From NCBI RefSeq assembly GCF_000472445.1, contig NZ_AXAJ01000009.1, positions 291 to 64,290 on the forward strand: a stretch of DNA of 64,000 bases, read 5' to 3'. The stretch is from Burkholderia sp. WSM2230 (GTDB taxonomy: Bacteria > Pseudomonadota > Gammaproteobacteria > Burkholderiales > Burkholderiaceae). The translations under genes were made by a program, and so were the position numbers. A model generated the notes under the pieces. It was not told where the DNA came from. It ran no database searches and saw only the letters and a program-made list of their open reading frames with translations. Shown here piece after piece: positions 25,402 through 34,496 of the stretch (position 1 is its first letter; each line of letters opens with the position of its first letter).

Positions 25402-28400
25402 TCACTTTCCGCCTTCCAGTTCGGGCATCGGCGCGAACAATGCGTCGATGTCGTCGTCGGAGAATTTGGCGGCGCCGGCGGCGTCTTCGGAGAGAATGCT
25501 GTCCGCGAGCCCGGCCTTCTCTTCCTGCAGTTCCACAATCTTTTCCTCGATGCTGCCCGCCGCGATCAGCTTGTAGACAAACACCGGCTTGTCCTGACCG
25601 AGGCGATGCGCGCGGTCGGTGGCCTGGTTCTCGGCGGCCGGATTCCACCACGGATCGTAGTGAATCACGGTGTCGGCGGCGGTCAGGTTCAGGCCCACGC
25701 CGCCCGCTTTCAGGCTGATGAGGAACAACGGCACCTCGCCCTGCTGGAAGCGTTGCACAGGCGTGATCCGGTCCGTCGTATCGCCGGTCAGAATCACGTA
25801 CGGGATCGCGGCTTCATCGAGCGCTTGGGCGATCAGCGACAACATGCCTGTGAACTGCGAGAACAGCAGCACGCGGCGTCCTTCTTCTATCAGTTCGGGC
25901 AGCATGGAAAGCAGCAGATCGAGCTTGGCCGAACGCGTGATTCGGGCGGCCTTCTCCGGCTTGTCGGAAGCTCGCGCGGGCTTGCCTTGCGAGTCCTCGT
26001 GAGCTTCGCCGCCAGCGTCGGCGCCTCGCAGCGTGCGCACGAGGCGCGGATCGCAACACACCTGTCGCAACTTGAGCAGCGCATCAAGCACGATGATGTG
26101 ACTGCGCGCGAGGCCCTGCGCGCTCACCGCGGCGCGTACCCGCTCCTGCATCGCCGTGCGCACGGTTTCATACAGATCGCGCTGCGCGCCTTCCAGATCG
26201 ACGGAACACACAATCGTCGTCTTGGCCGGCAGCTCTTTCGCGACTTCGTCCTTGCGACGCCGCAGCATGAATGGCCGGATGCGGCGTGCGAGCAACGAGC
26301 GGCGCACCCCGTCGTTATTCTTTTCGATCGGGTTGCGCCAGCGGCGGGTGAAGTCCTTCTGCGTACCGAGAAAGCCCGGCAGCAGAAAGTCGAACTGCGA
26401 CCACAGTTCGCCGAGGTGATTCTCGAGCGGCGTGCCGGTCAGACACAAGCGGTGGCGCGCGGTCAAACCGCGGATCGCCTGTGCGGCCTTCGTCGTGGCG
26501 TTCTTCACGTACTGCGCTTCGTCGAGAATGAGCAGGTGGTACTCGTGTCCGGCCAGCACCTTCTGATCGCGCCACAACAACGCGTAGGTGGTCAGGATCA
26601 GTTCGTGTTCGCCGATCTGCTCGAAGCGCTCCTTGCGCTGTGGGCCGTTGAGCACCAGCACCTTCAGCTCGGGCGCGAAGCGCCGCGCCTCCTCGCGCCA
26701 GTTGTGCACGAGCGTGGTCGGCACGACGATCAGCGCGGGCTTGTCGAGCCGCCCCGCCTCCCGCTCGGCGAGAATATGCGCGAGCGTCTGCACGGTCTTG
26801 CCGAGGCCCATGTCGTCGGCGAGCACGCCGGCGAGACCCTGTTCGCGCAGATACTGCATCCAGTTCAAACCCTGCTGCTGATACCCGCGCAATTCCGCGC
26901 GCAGGGCCGCGGGCACCGGCACGTCCCGCAGGCGCGGACCGGCTTGCAGGCGCTCAGCGAGCTGGCGGATCGAATCGTCGCCGCGAAACTGCCAGCGCCC
27001 GGTGTCGTTCAGCGCCTCGAGACGGCCCGCGTCGACGGACGGCACGCGCAGCGGCGCGCCTTCGGCCAGCGCCCCGCCGAGCGAGTCGAACAGGTCGACG
27101 AGCACGCGCACCACCGGCTTCAGCCGATCCGCGCGCAGCCGCAGACGCTTGTTCTCCTCGGTTTTCAGCTCGATCGGCTCGTCGTCGGGAATCGCGTCCA
27201 GCGCGCCGCCAAGCCAGCGCCGGTCGCGGCGAAACAGATCGGCGAGCAGCGGTTCGAGCCGCACATTGCGCTCGCCGATGCGGATGCCCATTTCCAGATC
27301 GAACCAGCCGTCGCCCGCCTGATGGGCAGTGCCGTCGATCGCATCGATTTCGATGACGTTGTAGCGGAACTCCGGCGCCATCGTCACACGCCAGCCCTTG
27401 CTGACGAGATCCGGCACGGCCTCGTTGACGAACACGGACCACGCCTCGGCATCGGGCAAACCGAGCATCGTATCGGGCAACAGACGCGACGCGAACACGC
27501 GGCTCGTCGGCACTTTCTGCAGCCCGGTCTTGCGCAGTTCGAGCAGGCGCTTTTTCTCGACCTCGTAGCGGCGGCGAATATGAATGACTTCGCCGCCCGG
27601 CACCGGCACAAGCGTCACGCTGCTGTCCACGTTGATGCTGACGCCGTCGTAGTCGAAGCTCACGCCGGCCAGCTCCACCGCCTGCCCCTTCGCCGCCCTG
27701 GCTGCCGTGGCCACAGAAGGCAGCGCGTGGCTGTTGAGCGTGAGCACAGGCACGGGTTCCACGTCGATCACGCGGATCGCCGACGCTTCGTTGGTGGGCG
27801 GCAACGGCAAGTCCGGCGCGACCTCGCGCAGCACCGACGCGACGAGCGGCGCTTCGGCGAGCGAGATGGGCGGCATGGCCAGATAATCGGGCAATTGCTG
27901 GAACGGCAGCGACGAACGCACGATGCCCGCCTCTCTCGCCGCGCCATCTACGTACCAGACGGGCTCGGTCGGCAGCACCATGGTGGCGCGCGGCTCAGTG
28001 CATAGAACGGGACGCAGCCGCTGGTCGGCGAGCGGCTCCCATTCGATGCGCCCGGGCCGGTCGGCGGCACGCACGAGCGGCGTTGGCGCATCGTCATGAG
28101 GCGCGACCGTGAAGTCGAAAAAGAGGCGCCCGGTGGCGATCAGCTTTTGCAGCATCTCCGCGCCGCTCGTGCCGCGCAGGATGAATTGCCCGAAGTCTTC
28201 GCGCGCACGGCCAAGCCACAGCCCGCGCAGAATGGACAGATCTTCGTCGGACACGAACCTCGGTTGCTTGAGCAGCGCCGACTCGACATTGCCCCACGTC
28301 TCGCCGACTTCGACGATCTTGCCGTCGGCGTCGCAGCGCGCGCGGTACAGCACGACCTCGTGACGCATGTGGAAGTCGGACCAGTTGAGCCGGTAAGCGA

Positions 28401-28881
28401 GCGTCTCGGTGCGCGCGGCCGTCGCCTTCTGGGCGGCAGCGTCGGCGGCCTCCGCGCGGGCGCGAAAGCGCTCCAGCCAACTGACGAGTTCGGGGCGCAC
28501 GCCCTGCTGCGGGCCGAAGCGCTCCGTCATGGGCGGTCTTGCCACCATGGGGGCGCTGTCGTCGCGCTCAGCGTCGTCCATGCGAACGATGTGGTCCATC
28601 TCGTCGTGATACTCGAGTTCGGCGAGCAGCAGCGCGGCCACATGCTTGCAATTGCGGCCGACGGGACAGCTGCAGTCGCTCTGCGCCCAAGGCGTGCCGC
28701 CGTCCGTACGAAAGCGCACGCGTGTCCTGTAGGGCTGCGGCTGGCTGCCCTGCACGTCGCCCGTCAGCGTGGCTCCATGCCACTGCACGTTGCTGACGGG
28801 GCCGACCGCGCGCGCCTTGGCCACGGTGTTGTCACCGAGCCAGTCTGCAATCCGTTCCCGATCGAAGAAAACTGACGACAT
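25402..28881 (-). CDS. SWIM zinc-finger SNF2-family DNA helicase
   Basis: This 1159-residue protein has a SWIM zinc finger at the N-terminus (C70, C72, C78, H80). A long bacterial-specific middle region leads to the SNF2 motor: motif I DDMGLGKT, motif II DEAQ, and the C-terminal helicase lobe with ATDRAHRLGQ (motif VI). Such proteins (HepA/RapA-like group) are ATP-dependent DNA or RNA polymerase remodelers of poorly known role. ATG 28881 has GGGGAT upstream and begins directly with the conserved region; the longer open frame is rejected. It stands alone, without nuclease or phage-defence genes next to it. Confidence 0.92.
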   Translation of the reverse strand: MSSVFFDRERIADWLGDNTVAKARAVGPVSNVQWHGATLTGDVQGSQPQPYRTRVRFRTDGGTPWAQSDCSCPVGRNCKHVAALLLAELEYHDEMDHIVRMDDAERDDSAPMVARPPMTERFGPQQGVRPELVSWLERFRARAEAADAAAQKATAARTETLAYRLNWSDFHMRHEVVLYRARCDADGKIVEVGETWGNVESALLKQPRFVSDEDLSILRGLWLGRAREDFGQFILRGTSGAEMLQKLIATGRLFFDFTVAPHDDAPTPLVRAADRPGRIEWEPLADQRLRPVLCTEPRATMVLPTEPVWYVDGAAREAGIVRSSLPFQQLPDYLAMPPISLAEAPLVASVLREVAPDLPLPPTNEASAIRVIDVEPVPVLTLNSHALPSVATAARAAKGQAVELAGVSFDYDGVSINVDSSVTLVPVPGGEVIHIRRRYEVEKKRLLELRKTGLQKVPTSRVFASRLLPDTMLGLPDAEAWSVFVNEAVPDLVSKGWRVTMAPEFRYNVIEIDAIDGTAHQAGDGWFDLEMGIRIGERNVRLEPLLADLFRRDRRWLGGALDAIPDDEPIELKTEENKRLRLRADRLKPVVRVLVDLFDSLGGALAEGAPLRVPSVDAGRLEALNDTGRWQFRGDDSIRQLAERLQAGPRLRDVPVPAALRAELRGYQQQGLNWMQYLREQGLAGVLADDMGLGKTVQTLAHILAEREAGRLDKPALIVVPTTLVHNWREEARRFAPELKVLVLNGPQRKERFEQIGEHELILTTYALLWRDQKVLAGHEYHLLILDEAQYVKNATTKAAQAIRGLTARHRLCLTGTPLENHLGELWSQFDFLLPGFLGTQKDFTRRWRNPIEKNNDGVRRSLLARRIRPFMLRRRKDEVAKELPAKTTIVCSVDLEGAQRDLYETVRTAMQERVRAAVSAQGLARSHIIVLDALLKLRQVCCDPRLVRTLRGADAGGEAHEDSQGKPARASDKPEKAARITRSAKLDLLLSMLPELIEEGRRVLLFSQFTGMLSLIAQALDEAAIPYVILTGDTTDRITPVQRFQQGEVPLFLISLKAGGVGLNLTAADTVIHYDPWWNPAAENQATDRAHRLGQDKPVFVYKLIAAGSIEEKIVELQEEKAGLADSILSEDAAGAAKFSDDDIDALFAPMPELEGGK

Positions 28882-29044
28882 CAGCGGGCATCCCCTTTCA
28901 AGCCGGCGAAGGCAAGCGACACACGGGGATCGGTCCGGCGGACGGCGCGCTGTCCACCGCCTAGGTTCGCCCCGAGGCATCGTTCGCCAGTGATAACCGG
29001 TCATTTTACGCGTTGACGGGATTCGGCTGTGTGAGGTGGCGCTC

Positions 29045-29098
29045 GTGGGGCGGCGCGGTTTGAGGGGGCGGCGCGGTTTGATGAGGGCGCGGTTTGCA
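29045..29098. repeat. Short GC-rich tandem repeats upstream of the SNF2 gene
   Basis: A unit containing GGCGGCGCGGTTTGA occurs twice in full and once truncated (GGGCGCGGTTTGC), followed by TTTGAG-like repeats. It is between the helicase start and the DUF4148 gene and does not appear to encode protein. Confidence 0.6.
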
Positions 29099-29156
29099 GT
29101 TTGAGTTTGGGTTTGCGCAGGCGCACCGCCCACGGCGCGCCTGCTTTCCAGTATGC

Positions 29157-29423
29157 TCAGTTCATCTTGTCAGCCGACGCGCTTTCGCTTGCCATGCGGC
29201 TCGCAGCCGCCTCGGCGGCCAGCGCCTGCTTATGCTGCTCGACCTGATGCGCGAACACAGGGCTGACATCCGGATACGACGCGTCGGTCACGTAATCAAG
29301 GCCGTTCTGTTGCGCCTCGATCAGTTCCTGGTAGACCTCGGCGCGAGTCTTCCCTTGCGCAAAAACATTCGACGATGCAGCCAGGACGGCGACAGACAAT
29401 GCGGCCAAAGCGAACTTCTTCAT
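29157..29423 (-). CDS. DUF4148 domain small exported protein
   Basis: This 88-residue product has a signal peptide (LAALSVAVLAASSNVFA-QG) followed by KTRAEVYQELIEAQQNGL, the core of DUF4148, a family common in Burkholderiales and mostly of unknown function. A YPDVS segment follows. It is divergent from the anti-sigma-like gene at 29693; the 269 bp between them should hold both promoters. Confidence 0.88.
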   Translation of the reverse strand: MKKFALAALSVAVLAASSNVFAQGKTRAEVYQELIEAQQNGLDYVTDASYPDVSPVFAHQVEQHKQALAAEAAASRMASESASADKMN

Positions 29424-29692
29424 GATGGACTCCAGTGAGTGATGTGCGGGTTTGCATCAGGGAGAACCACGCTTTTCCGGCTTTTATTCCTGTGCGAGGC
29501 TCATGCGAAAAACATTTCCGGACCACGGAATAAAGCGCCCTGCGAGGGCGTTCGCTCGCCTTCGCGCAGTGCGTCGATTGCATGGTGAAACGCGGTGAAA
29601 GCGTTCGGTGCGCGCCGTCGAGCGAGCGGAATAAGCGGGCCCGCGACCGTGTTTGCACCTCATAGCCGGATTCCGACCGGAGAGCTTTCATC

Positions 29693-30427
29693 ATGAAACC
29701 AACCGACGCCCCCGCCGATTCGCCGCTTTCCGAAGCCGACATTCAGGCCTACGCCGACGGCACGTTGTCGCCGGCACGCGCCGCGTTCTTGCGCGACTAC
29801 CTGATTCGCGATCCGGCCGAAGCCCGCCGCGTGGCCTTTTACGGCAAGCTCAACGAGCAGATTCAGCGTTCCTTTCAGACCGCCGACGAACCCGCCGCTG
29901 TCGCCCTGAACGGCGGGCGCAACGCGCCGAGCCGCCGGGGCAAGGCCGTGGCGAAGCCGCGCTTGCGCAAGACATGGCGGGCGCTGCTTGTGCTCGTCAT
30001 TGCGTGCTTTGCGCTGGCCGGCTGGCTAGCGGCCATGCAGGTCACGCAGCAGGCGCTCAACAATGCCGCTGTGATGGTGCTGGCCGAAACCGCCGCCGCG
30101 CCTTTTCCCGCCGCAACGCCGACTCGCAGGGAGCCGTCGGCGCCCGACCTGGAGGCGATCGGGTTGCGGCTCGTCGATGAGCGCGTGCTGTCGCTGGGCC
30201 TTTTGCAGCGCGCGACCGGATTCGTCTATCTGAACGCCGACAACCAGCCTGTGGTCGTGCTGTCGGCGCTCGCCCTGCTCGCGCCGGCGCAGCCGCAATG
30301 GTCCGCGCGCCGCATCGGCGACGTGCGCCTGCTGACATGGACCGCCCAGCGCCAGCGCTTCGTGGTGGCCGGCAACGCGCGCACGCACGGCCTGATGCGC
30401 GCCGCCGACGTCATGACGATGCAATGA
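29693..30427 (+). CDS. Membrane-anchored anti-sigma-like protein
   Basis: This 244-residue protein has an N-terminal ADIQAYADGTLSPAR segment like the anti-sigma domain of the protein at 31093, and one membrane segment at about residues 98-120 (LLVLVIACFALAGWLAAM). A C-terminal outer domain follows (VVLSALALL, VRLLTWTAQRQRF). It lacks a zinc-binding HxxxCxxC motif. It lies upstream of the ECF sigma gene in the same direction, 150 bp away. It probably sequesters a sigma factor, but which one is open. Confidence 0.75.
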   Translation: MKPTDAPADSPLSEADIQAYADGTLSPARAAFLRDYLIRDPAEARRVAFYGKLNEQIQRSFQTADEPAAVALNGGRNAPSRRGKAVAKPRLRKTWRALLVLVIACFALAGWLAAMQVTQQALNNAAVMVLAETAAAPFPAATPTRREPSAPDLEAIGLRLVDERVLSLGLLQRATGFVYLNADNQPVVVLSALALLAPAQPQWSARRIGDVRLLTWTAQRQRFVVAGNARTHGLMRAADVMTMQ

Positions 30428-30577
30428 CGCGCGCCAGCCACGCATGGGCGCGGCGTGCCGTGCCGCACGCGTGGAATAGAATCCGCTCGAGCGTGTTTGC
30501 ACTAGCAACGCGAGCGACGCTTTTGACAGAGCGCCGCCGCTTCCTGCTCACGAGAGGCCCCATGACCGGGATGAAGA

Positions 30578-31096
30578 ATGGATGTTCGTGACGAGTTAAT
30601 GGAGCACGTGCCGCGTCTGCGGCGCTACGCGCGGGCGCTGATCAACAATCGCGACCTCGCGGACGATCTGGTGCAGGACACGCTGGAACGCGCGCTCGGC
30701 CGCACCGGCATGTTCGTGCCCGGCACCGATTTGCGCGCGTGGCTGTTTACGATCATGCACAACGTGTTCGCCAATCAGGCGCGCAAGGCATCCTCGCGCG
30801 CGGTCCATGTGGCGGTCGACGACGAAAGCGTCCACGAAAGCGAATTCGCCGTGCCGGCGCAACAGGCGCGCTCGCTGGAAATGCGCGATCTGGACTACGC
30901 ATTGCAGCGTCTGCCGCTGGAGCAGCGCGAAGTCGTGCTGCTGGTCGGACTCGAGGAAATGAGCTACGCCGACGTCGCGCTCGCGCTGAACGTACCCATC
31001 GGCACGGTCATGTCGCGGCTTTCGCGCGGGCGCGAACGGCTGCGGGCATTGATGGCGGGCAGCCAGCCCGGTGCGAAACTACAGGTAGTGCGATGA
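30578..31096 (+). CDS. ECF-type RNA polymerase sigma factor
   Basis: This 172-residue ECF sigma has region 2 (ALINNRDLADDLVQDTLERA, LRAWLFTIMHN) and region 4 (LPLEQREVVLLVGLEEMSY and IGTVMSRLSRGRERL), with no long linker. It overlaps the following anti-sigma gene by four bases (ATGA), the standard coupled arrangement. The stimulus is unknown. The promoter may be autoregulated, but no reliable -35/-10 pair was identified. Confidence 0.93.
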   Translation: MDVRDELMEHVPRLRRYARALINNRDLADDLVQDTLERALGRTGMFVPGTDLRAWLFTIMHNVFANQARKASSRAVHVAVDDESVHESEFAVPAQQARSLEMRDLDYALQRLPLEQREVVLLVGLEEMSYADVALALNVPIGTVMSRLSRGRERLRALMAGSQPGAKLQVVR

Positions 31097-31917
31097 GCGA
31101 CCAACATATGCCGATCACTGAAGAAGAGCTGCACGCTTATGTGGATGGCACGCTGTCCGAGGAACGGCGCGCCGAAGTCGAGCGCGCGCTCGAGCAGAGT
31201 CCCGAGCTGGCAGCGCGCATCAGCGATTATTTCTCGCTGAACAGCCTGTTCCATGAGCGCTACGACCGCGTGTTGAACGAACCGGTGCCGAGGCGCTTGC
31301 AGCCGGCCGCTCCGCGCCGCTCGCGCATTGCCGCCAACTGGCCGCAATTCGCGGGCATGGCGGCGGCGCTGGTGCTGGGCATCGGCATCGGATTCGGCAC
31401 GCACATGGGGCAGGACGCAATGGCGCCAGTGGCCGGTTCGGCAAATACACGCCCGGTCAGCGCGGACAGCTCGGAAGTGTTCGCGCGTCAGGCCGCGGTT
31501 GCACATGTGGTGTATATGCCGGCCGTCGACCGGCCCACCGACATGAGCGTCGATCACGAGCAGGATTTCGTGCAGTGGCTCGCGAACCGCCTCGGCACCA
31601 ACGTGCATCCGCCGATGCTGTCGAAGCAAGGCTTCGCCCTCTCAGGCGGACGCCTGCTGCCGGGTCCGGACGGCCAGACGGCTCAATTCATGTATCGCGG
31701 GCCGAATGGCGAACGCGTGACGCTGTGCATCTCACGCCGTCAGGTGAATGCAAACACCACGGCGTTCAAGCTGTATCAGGACGGACCCGTCAATGTGTTC
31801 TATTGGGTCGACGGCGATTTCGGTTATGCGGTGTCAGGCGGTATCGACCGCAAGCAGTTGCTGCAGCTCTCGCATGACGTGTACGCGCAACTGACCGGCG
31901 CGGCGCCGCCGGGTTGA
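31093..31917 (+). CDS. Anti-sigma factor, single-pass membrane protein
   Basis: This 274-residue protein has the N-terminal anti-sigma domain ELHAYVDGTLSEERR. A membrane segment lies near residues 85-105 (FAGMAAALVLGIGIGFG), and a C-terminal outer domain follows (LSGGRLLPGPDGQTAQFMY, FYWVDGDFGYAVSGG). It is translationally coupled to the ECF sigma gene and therefore its likely antagonist. It shares N-terminal features with the protein at 29693. Confidence 0.88.
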   Translation: MSDQHMPITEEELHAYVDGTLSEERRAEVERALEQSPELAARISDYFSLNSLFHERYDRVLNEPVPRRLQPAAPRRSRIAANWPQFAGMAAALVLGIGIGFGTHMGQDAMAPVAGSANTRPVSADSSEVFARQAAVAHVVYMPAVDRPTDMSVDHEQDFVQWLANRLGTNVHPPMLSKQGFALSGGRLLPGPDGQTAQFMYRGPNGERVTLCISRRQVNANTTAFKLYQDGPVNVFYWVDGDFGYAVSGGIDRKQLLQLSHDVYAQLTGAAPPG

Positions 31918-31929
31918 CGTCCACCATGA

Positions 31930-31955
31930 GTCGGGCGCGTCAGCGCGCGCCCGAC
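31930..31955. terminator. Hairpin between convergent genes, possible terminator
   Basis: GTCGGGCGCG (31930-31939) and CGCGCCCGAC (31946-31955) form a perfect 10-bp stem with a 6-base loop. It sits at the convergent junction of the anti-sigma gene and the AraC gene, overlapping the last codons of the latter. No T-run follows on the plus strand, so termination is only plausible. Confidence 0.4.
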
Positions 31956-32833
31956 TTCATCAGTTCGCGCGGCGTCATGCCGAGGAGCCGCCCCATCCAA
32001 TGCGCCATGTGGCTCTGGTGCGCGAAACCGGCGTCGAGCGCGACCTGGCTCGCGGAGAGCCGGCCTTGCAGCAATAGCGTGCGCGCCCGTTCGACGCGCC
32101 GCTGCACCACGTACTGATGCACCGGCATGCCGAGCGTCGCGCGAAACAGCACCTTGAAATGCGGCACGCTCAGGTCGGCAAGCACGGCCAGTTCGCTCAG
32201 CGTGAGGCGGCGGTCGAGATGCGCTTCGATGAACTCGGTCACGCGTGCCGCCGTTCGGGGAGCGAGCGTGCGCCGCTTGTCGTCGAGCGACGGTGCGCCG
32301 CCTATCAGACGCACGACCATTGCCGTGCACAGGCTCTCCGCATAGAGCGGATCGGACGCGTCATCTGCCTCCAGCTCTGCGCGCAATGCCCACGCAAGGT
32401 GCTGAAAGCGCGGATCGCGCAGCTGAAATTGCGGGCGAATCTGCGCGTCGCCTGTCTTCAATGCCAGTTGTTCCACCGTCCTGCAGGCGAACTCCTCGCC
32501 GATCCACACGCTGAAAATGGTGCAGGCGGATTCGTCGCTCCATTGTCCGTCGAGGCCTGCGGGTATCACATCAGCGTCGCCGTGCGCCTGAATGCGCGAG
32601 TGCGGTTTCTCGTTGCAGAAACAGCGCGCTCTGACCGGGCTACCCACGTGCACGCCCACGCGATGATGCTTGAACGCCGGTATCCGGTGCAAGCCAGCCG
32701 ACACATTGACGAGCTCGGCGCCGAAGCCTCGCCAGCCGAGCGTTTTGCTGGAGCGCAAAGCGATGCGGGAGCCGCTGTGCGCGGGTGGGATTTGCGTGCG
32801 GATCGGTGTGACGGCGGGTGTGACGGCGCTCAT
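31940..32833 (-). CDS. AraC-family transcriptional regulator
   Basis: This 297-residue protein has two helix-turn-helix motifs in the last 100 residues: LSELAVLADLSVPHFKVLF and ASQVALDAGFAHQSHMAHW. A final RLLGMTPRELM segment and a cupin-like N-terminal sensing domain complete it. ATG 32833 has GAGGG nine bases upstream and is preferred over an ATG 12 codons earlier. It is divergent from the NmrA-like gene at 33127, a possible target. Confidence 0.9.
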   Translation of the reverse strand: MSAVTPAVTPIRTQIPPAHSGSRIALRSSKTLGWRGFGAELVNVSAGLHRIPAFKHHRVGVHVGSPVRARCFCNEKPHSRIQAHGDADVIPAGLDGQWSDESACTIFSVWIGEEFACRTVEQLALKTGDAQIRPQFQLRDPRFQHLAWALRAELEADDASDPLYAESLCTAMVVRLIGGAPSLDDKRRTLAPRTAARVTEFIEAHLDRRLTLSELAVLADLSVPHFKVLFRATLGMPVHQYVVQRRVERARTLLLQGRLSASQVALDAGFAHQSHMAHWMGRLLGMTPRELMKSGAR

Positions 32834-32892
32834 GGTTGCCCTCGCGGATGGCGGTCGGTCTGCGCGCATTGTGCCGCGTTTTCGGCGGCTGC

Positions 32893-32937
32893 GCTTCGGG
32901 TGCTTCGGGTGCTTCGGGTGCTTCGGGTGCTTCGGGC
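32893..32937. repeat. 9-bp tandem repeat, five copies
   Basis: The unit GCTTCGGGT is repeated at 32893, 32902, 32911, 32920 and 32929, the last ending in C. It lies in the divergent promoter region of the AraC and NmrA-like genes. Copy number could vary by slippage. Confidence 0.85.
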
Positions 32938-33126
32938 TCCGTGCCCTCCGTTGACTCTGTGCCCGCTGCGCGGTCGCTCGCGCCCGGCTCGCGTTTTGCG
33001 TCCGGCAGAAAACAGCGGCAGCGCGAGCGCGATCATCCGAATCTGCTCATCCGCATCTTCGCGTGTGCGTTTTGCGCAGCGCGCATCTCTATGATCGGGC
33101 CATGACGATTCGACAAGGAGCCTCAC

Positions 33127-34050
33127 GTGTTCGTGATTTTTGGAGCAGCCGGCAATGTGGGCAAAGTAAGCGCAGCCGAAGTGCGGCGCGCCGGCCACGA
33201 AGTGCGTGCCGTGGTTCGCAGTGCCGCGCAGGCCGCGCCGCTTGCGGAGATGGGCTGCGATGTAGCGATCGCCGATCTGCATGATCGCGCGGCCATGACC
33301 CGCGCTCTCGACGGCGCGCACGCAGTGCAGATACTGTGTCCGGTGCCGCGCGCTCACGACGACCCGGCGCGCGAGATGCGCGGCATGATCGACGCGAGCG
33401 TCGACGCGTTGCGCGCGAACCTGCCGCAACATGTGCTCGCGCTGTCGGATTACGGCGCTGAGCATGCGAGCGGCACCGGCATCACCACGCTATTCCACTA
33501 TCTGGAGACGCGGCTCCGCACGCTGGACACCCGCCTGACATTTCTTCGTGCAGCCGAGCATATGCACAACTGGGCGCGTGTGTTGCCGGTTGTTTTGTCC
33601 AAAGGTGTATTGCCCAGTCTGCATCATCCGCTCGAGAAGCGCTTCCCTACTGTTGCGGCGCAGGACGTCGGCGCATTGGCGGCTCATTTGCTGATGGACG
33701 AGAAGTTGCCACTGCATTCGCCGCGTATGGTGAGCATTGAAAGCGAAAAACGGGTGAGCGTCATCGACGTCGCGCGCACCATCGGCGAATTGACGGGCCG
33801 TGAGGTCACGGCGCACGCGGTGCCGCGCGAACAGTGGGCCGCCATGCTCGAAGGGGCCGGTCTCGGCGACGGGCACGCGCGCCTCATCATCGATCTGTAC
33901 GACGCGCATAACGCCGGCCGCATCGACGTGGAAGCGGGCGTGAGCGAACGGCGTTCTGGTCCGACGACACTGGTGCAGGCGTTAGCGATGATTGTGCCGC
34001 GCGGCGTGCGCGGCGCAAGCGTAGCAAGTGGCCCAGGCAGCAGCGCCTGA
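33127..34050 (+). CDS. NmrA-like NAD(P)-binding protein
   Basis: This 307-residue protein starts with the Rossmann motif FVIFGAAGNVGK and has the conserved segments VRRAGHEVRAVVR and ALDGAHAVQILCPVP. The central LRAAEHMHNW segment agrees with NmrA/QOR2-type atypical SDR proteins, which act as redox sensors or quinone/azo reductases. The GTG start has AAGGAG at optimal distance. Function and substrate are not determined by context. Confidence 0.88.
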   Translation: MFVIFGAAGNVGKVSAAEVRRAGHEVRAVVRSAAQAAPLAEMGCDVAIADLHDRAAMTRALDGAHAVQILCPVPRAHDDPAREMRGMIDASVDALRANLPQHVLALSDYGAEHASGTGITTLFHYLETRLRTLDTRLTFLRAAEHMHNWARVLPVVLSKGVLPSLHHPLEKRFPTVAAQDVGALAAHLLMDEKLPLHSPRMVSIESEKRVSVIDVARTIGELTGREVTAHAVPREQWAAMLEGAGLGDGHARLIIDLYDAHNAGRIDVEAGVSERRSGPTTLVQALAMIVPRGVRGASVASGPGSSA

Positions 34051-34227
34051 ATGAGGAGAATGGTGATGTCGAGCAGTGTTCTACGGTACCAGGCGAAGCA
34101 GAAGCGTGTGCACGTCAGCAGCGTGCTGGCGATCGCGCTGACTCTGGCGGGATGGTTCGGCTGGCGCGCGCTTCGCGATCTGCTTGGCGCGATTCCCGAC
34201 AGCAATGAGGACTTCGGTTTGTTTTAG
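34051..34227 (+). CDS. Small single-pass membrane protein (58 residues)
   Basis: Directly after the NmrA-like stop, an ATG opens a frame of 58 residues with a basic N-terminal part (YQAKQKRVHV). One hydrophobic segment (VLAIALTLAGWFGWRAL) and an acidic tail (PDSNEDFGLF) follow. An internal ATG at 34066 has AGGAGAATGG upstream and is an alternative start. It may be co-transcribed with the NmrA-like gene. No family recognised. Confidence 0.5.
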   Translation: MRRMVMSSSVLRYQAKQKRVHVSSVLAIALTLAGWFGWRALRDLLGAIPDSNEDFGLF

Positions 34228-34422
34228 CCACAGCGGTTCGCCGTGACGGCCATCGGCTGCGTGCATCACTGCCCTTCCTGTCGCGACATCGACAAACGCC
34301 GCATCGATCAGGACGAGCGCGCCCGCGCACTGTCGATCAATTCCTGAGTGAGCCAGGCGAGGCGCGTGCGCCGTGTTCCTGAACGCTGAATTCGCAAGGG
34401 CTTGCTTTCGTGAAACTTTCCC

Positions 34423-34449
34423 TCAAGTGCCGAGCCTGGAGGCCGATAT
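34423..34449 (+). promoter_or_regulatory. Sigma-28 (FliA) type promoter of the chemoreceptor gene
   Basis: TCAAGTGC (34423-34430), an 11-bp spacer and GCCGATAT (34442-34449) match the flagellar sigma-28 pattern TAAAGTTT-N11-GCCGATAA in spacing and in most bases. It lies 47 bases before the chemoreceptor ATG, as expected for a class 3 flagellar/chemotaxis promoter. Confidence 0.75.
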
Positions 34450-34496
34450 AAGGGCAAGCCCTCGAGCCCTCGATGGGGCAAAACGCACAACGAAAC

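Noticed and set aside
25345..28005. 886-codon open frame on the plus strand
   Set aside because: It is antisense to the SNF2 helicase, which has all helicase motifs; the antisense product has no recognisable features.
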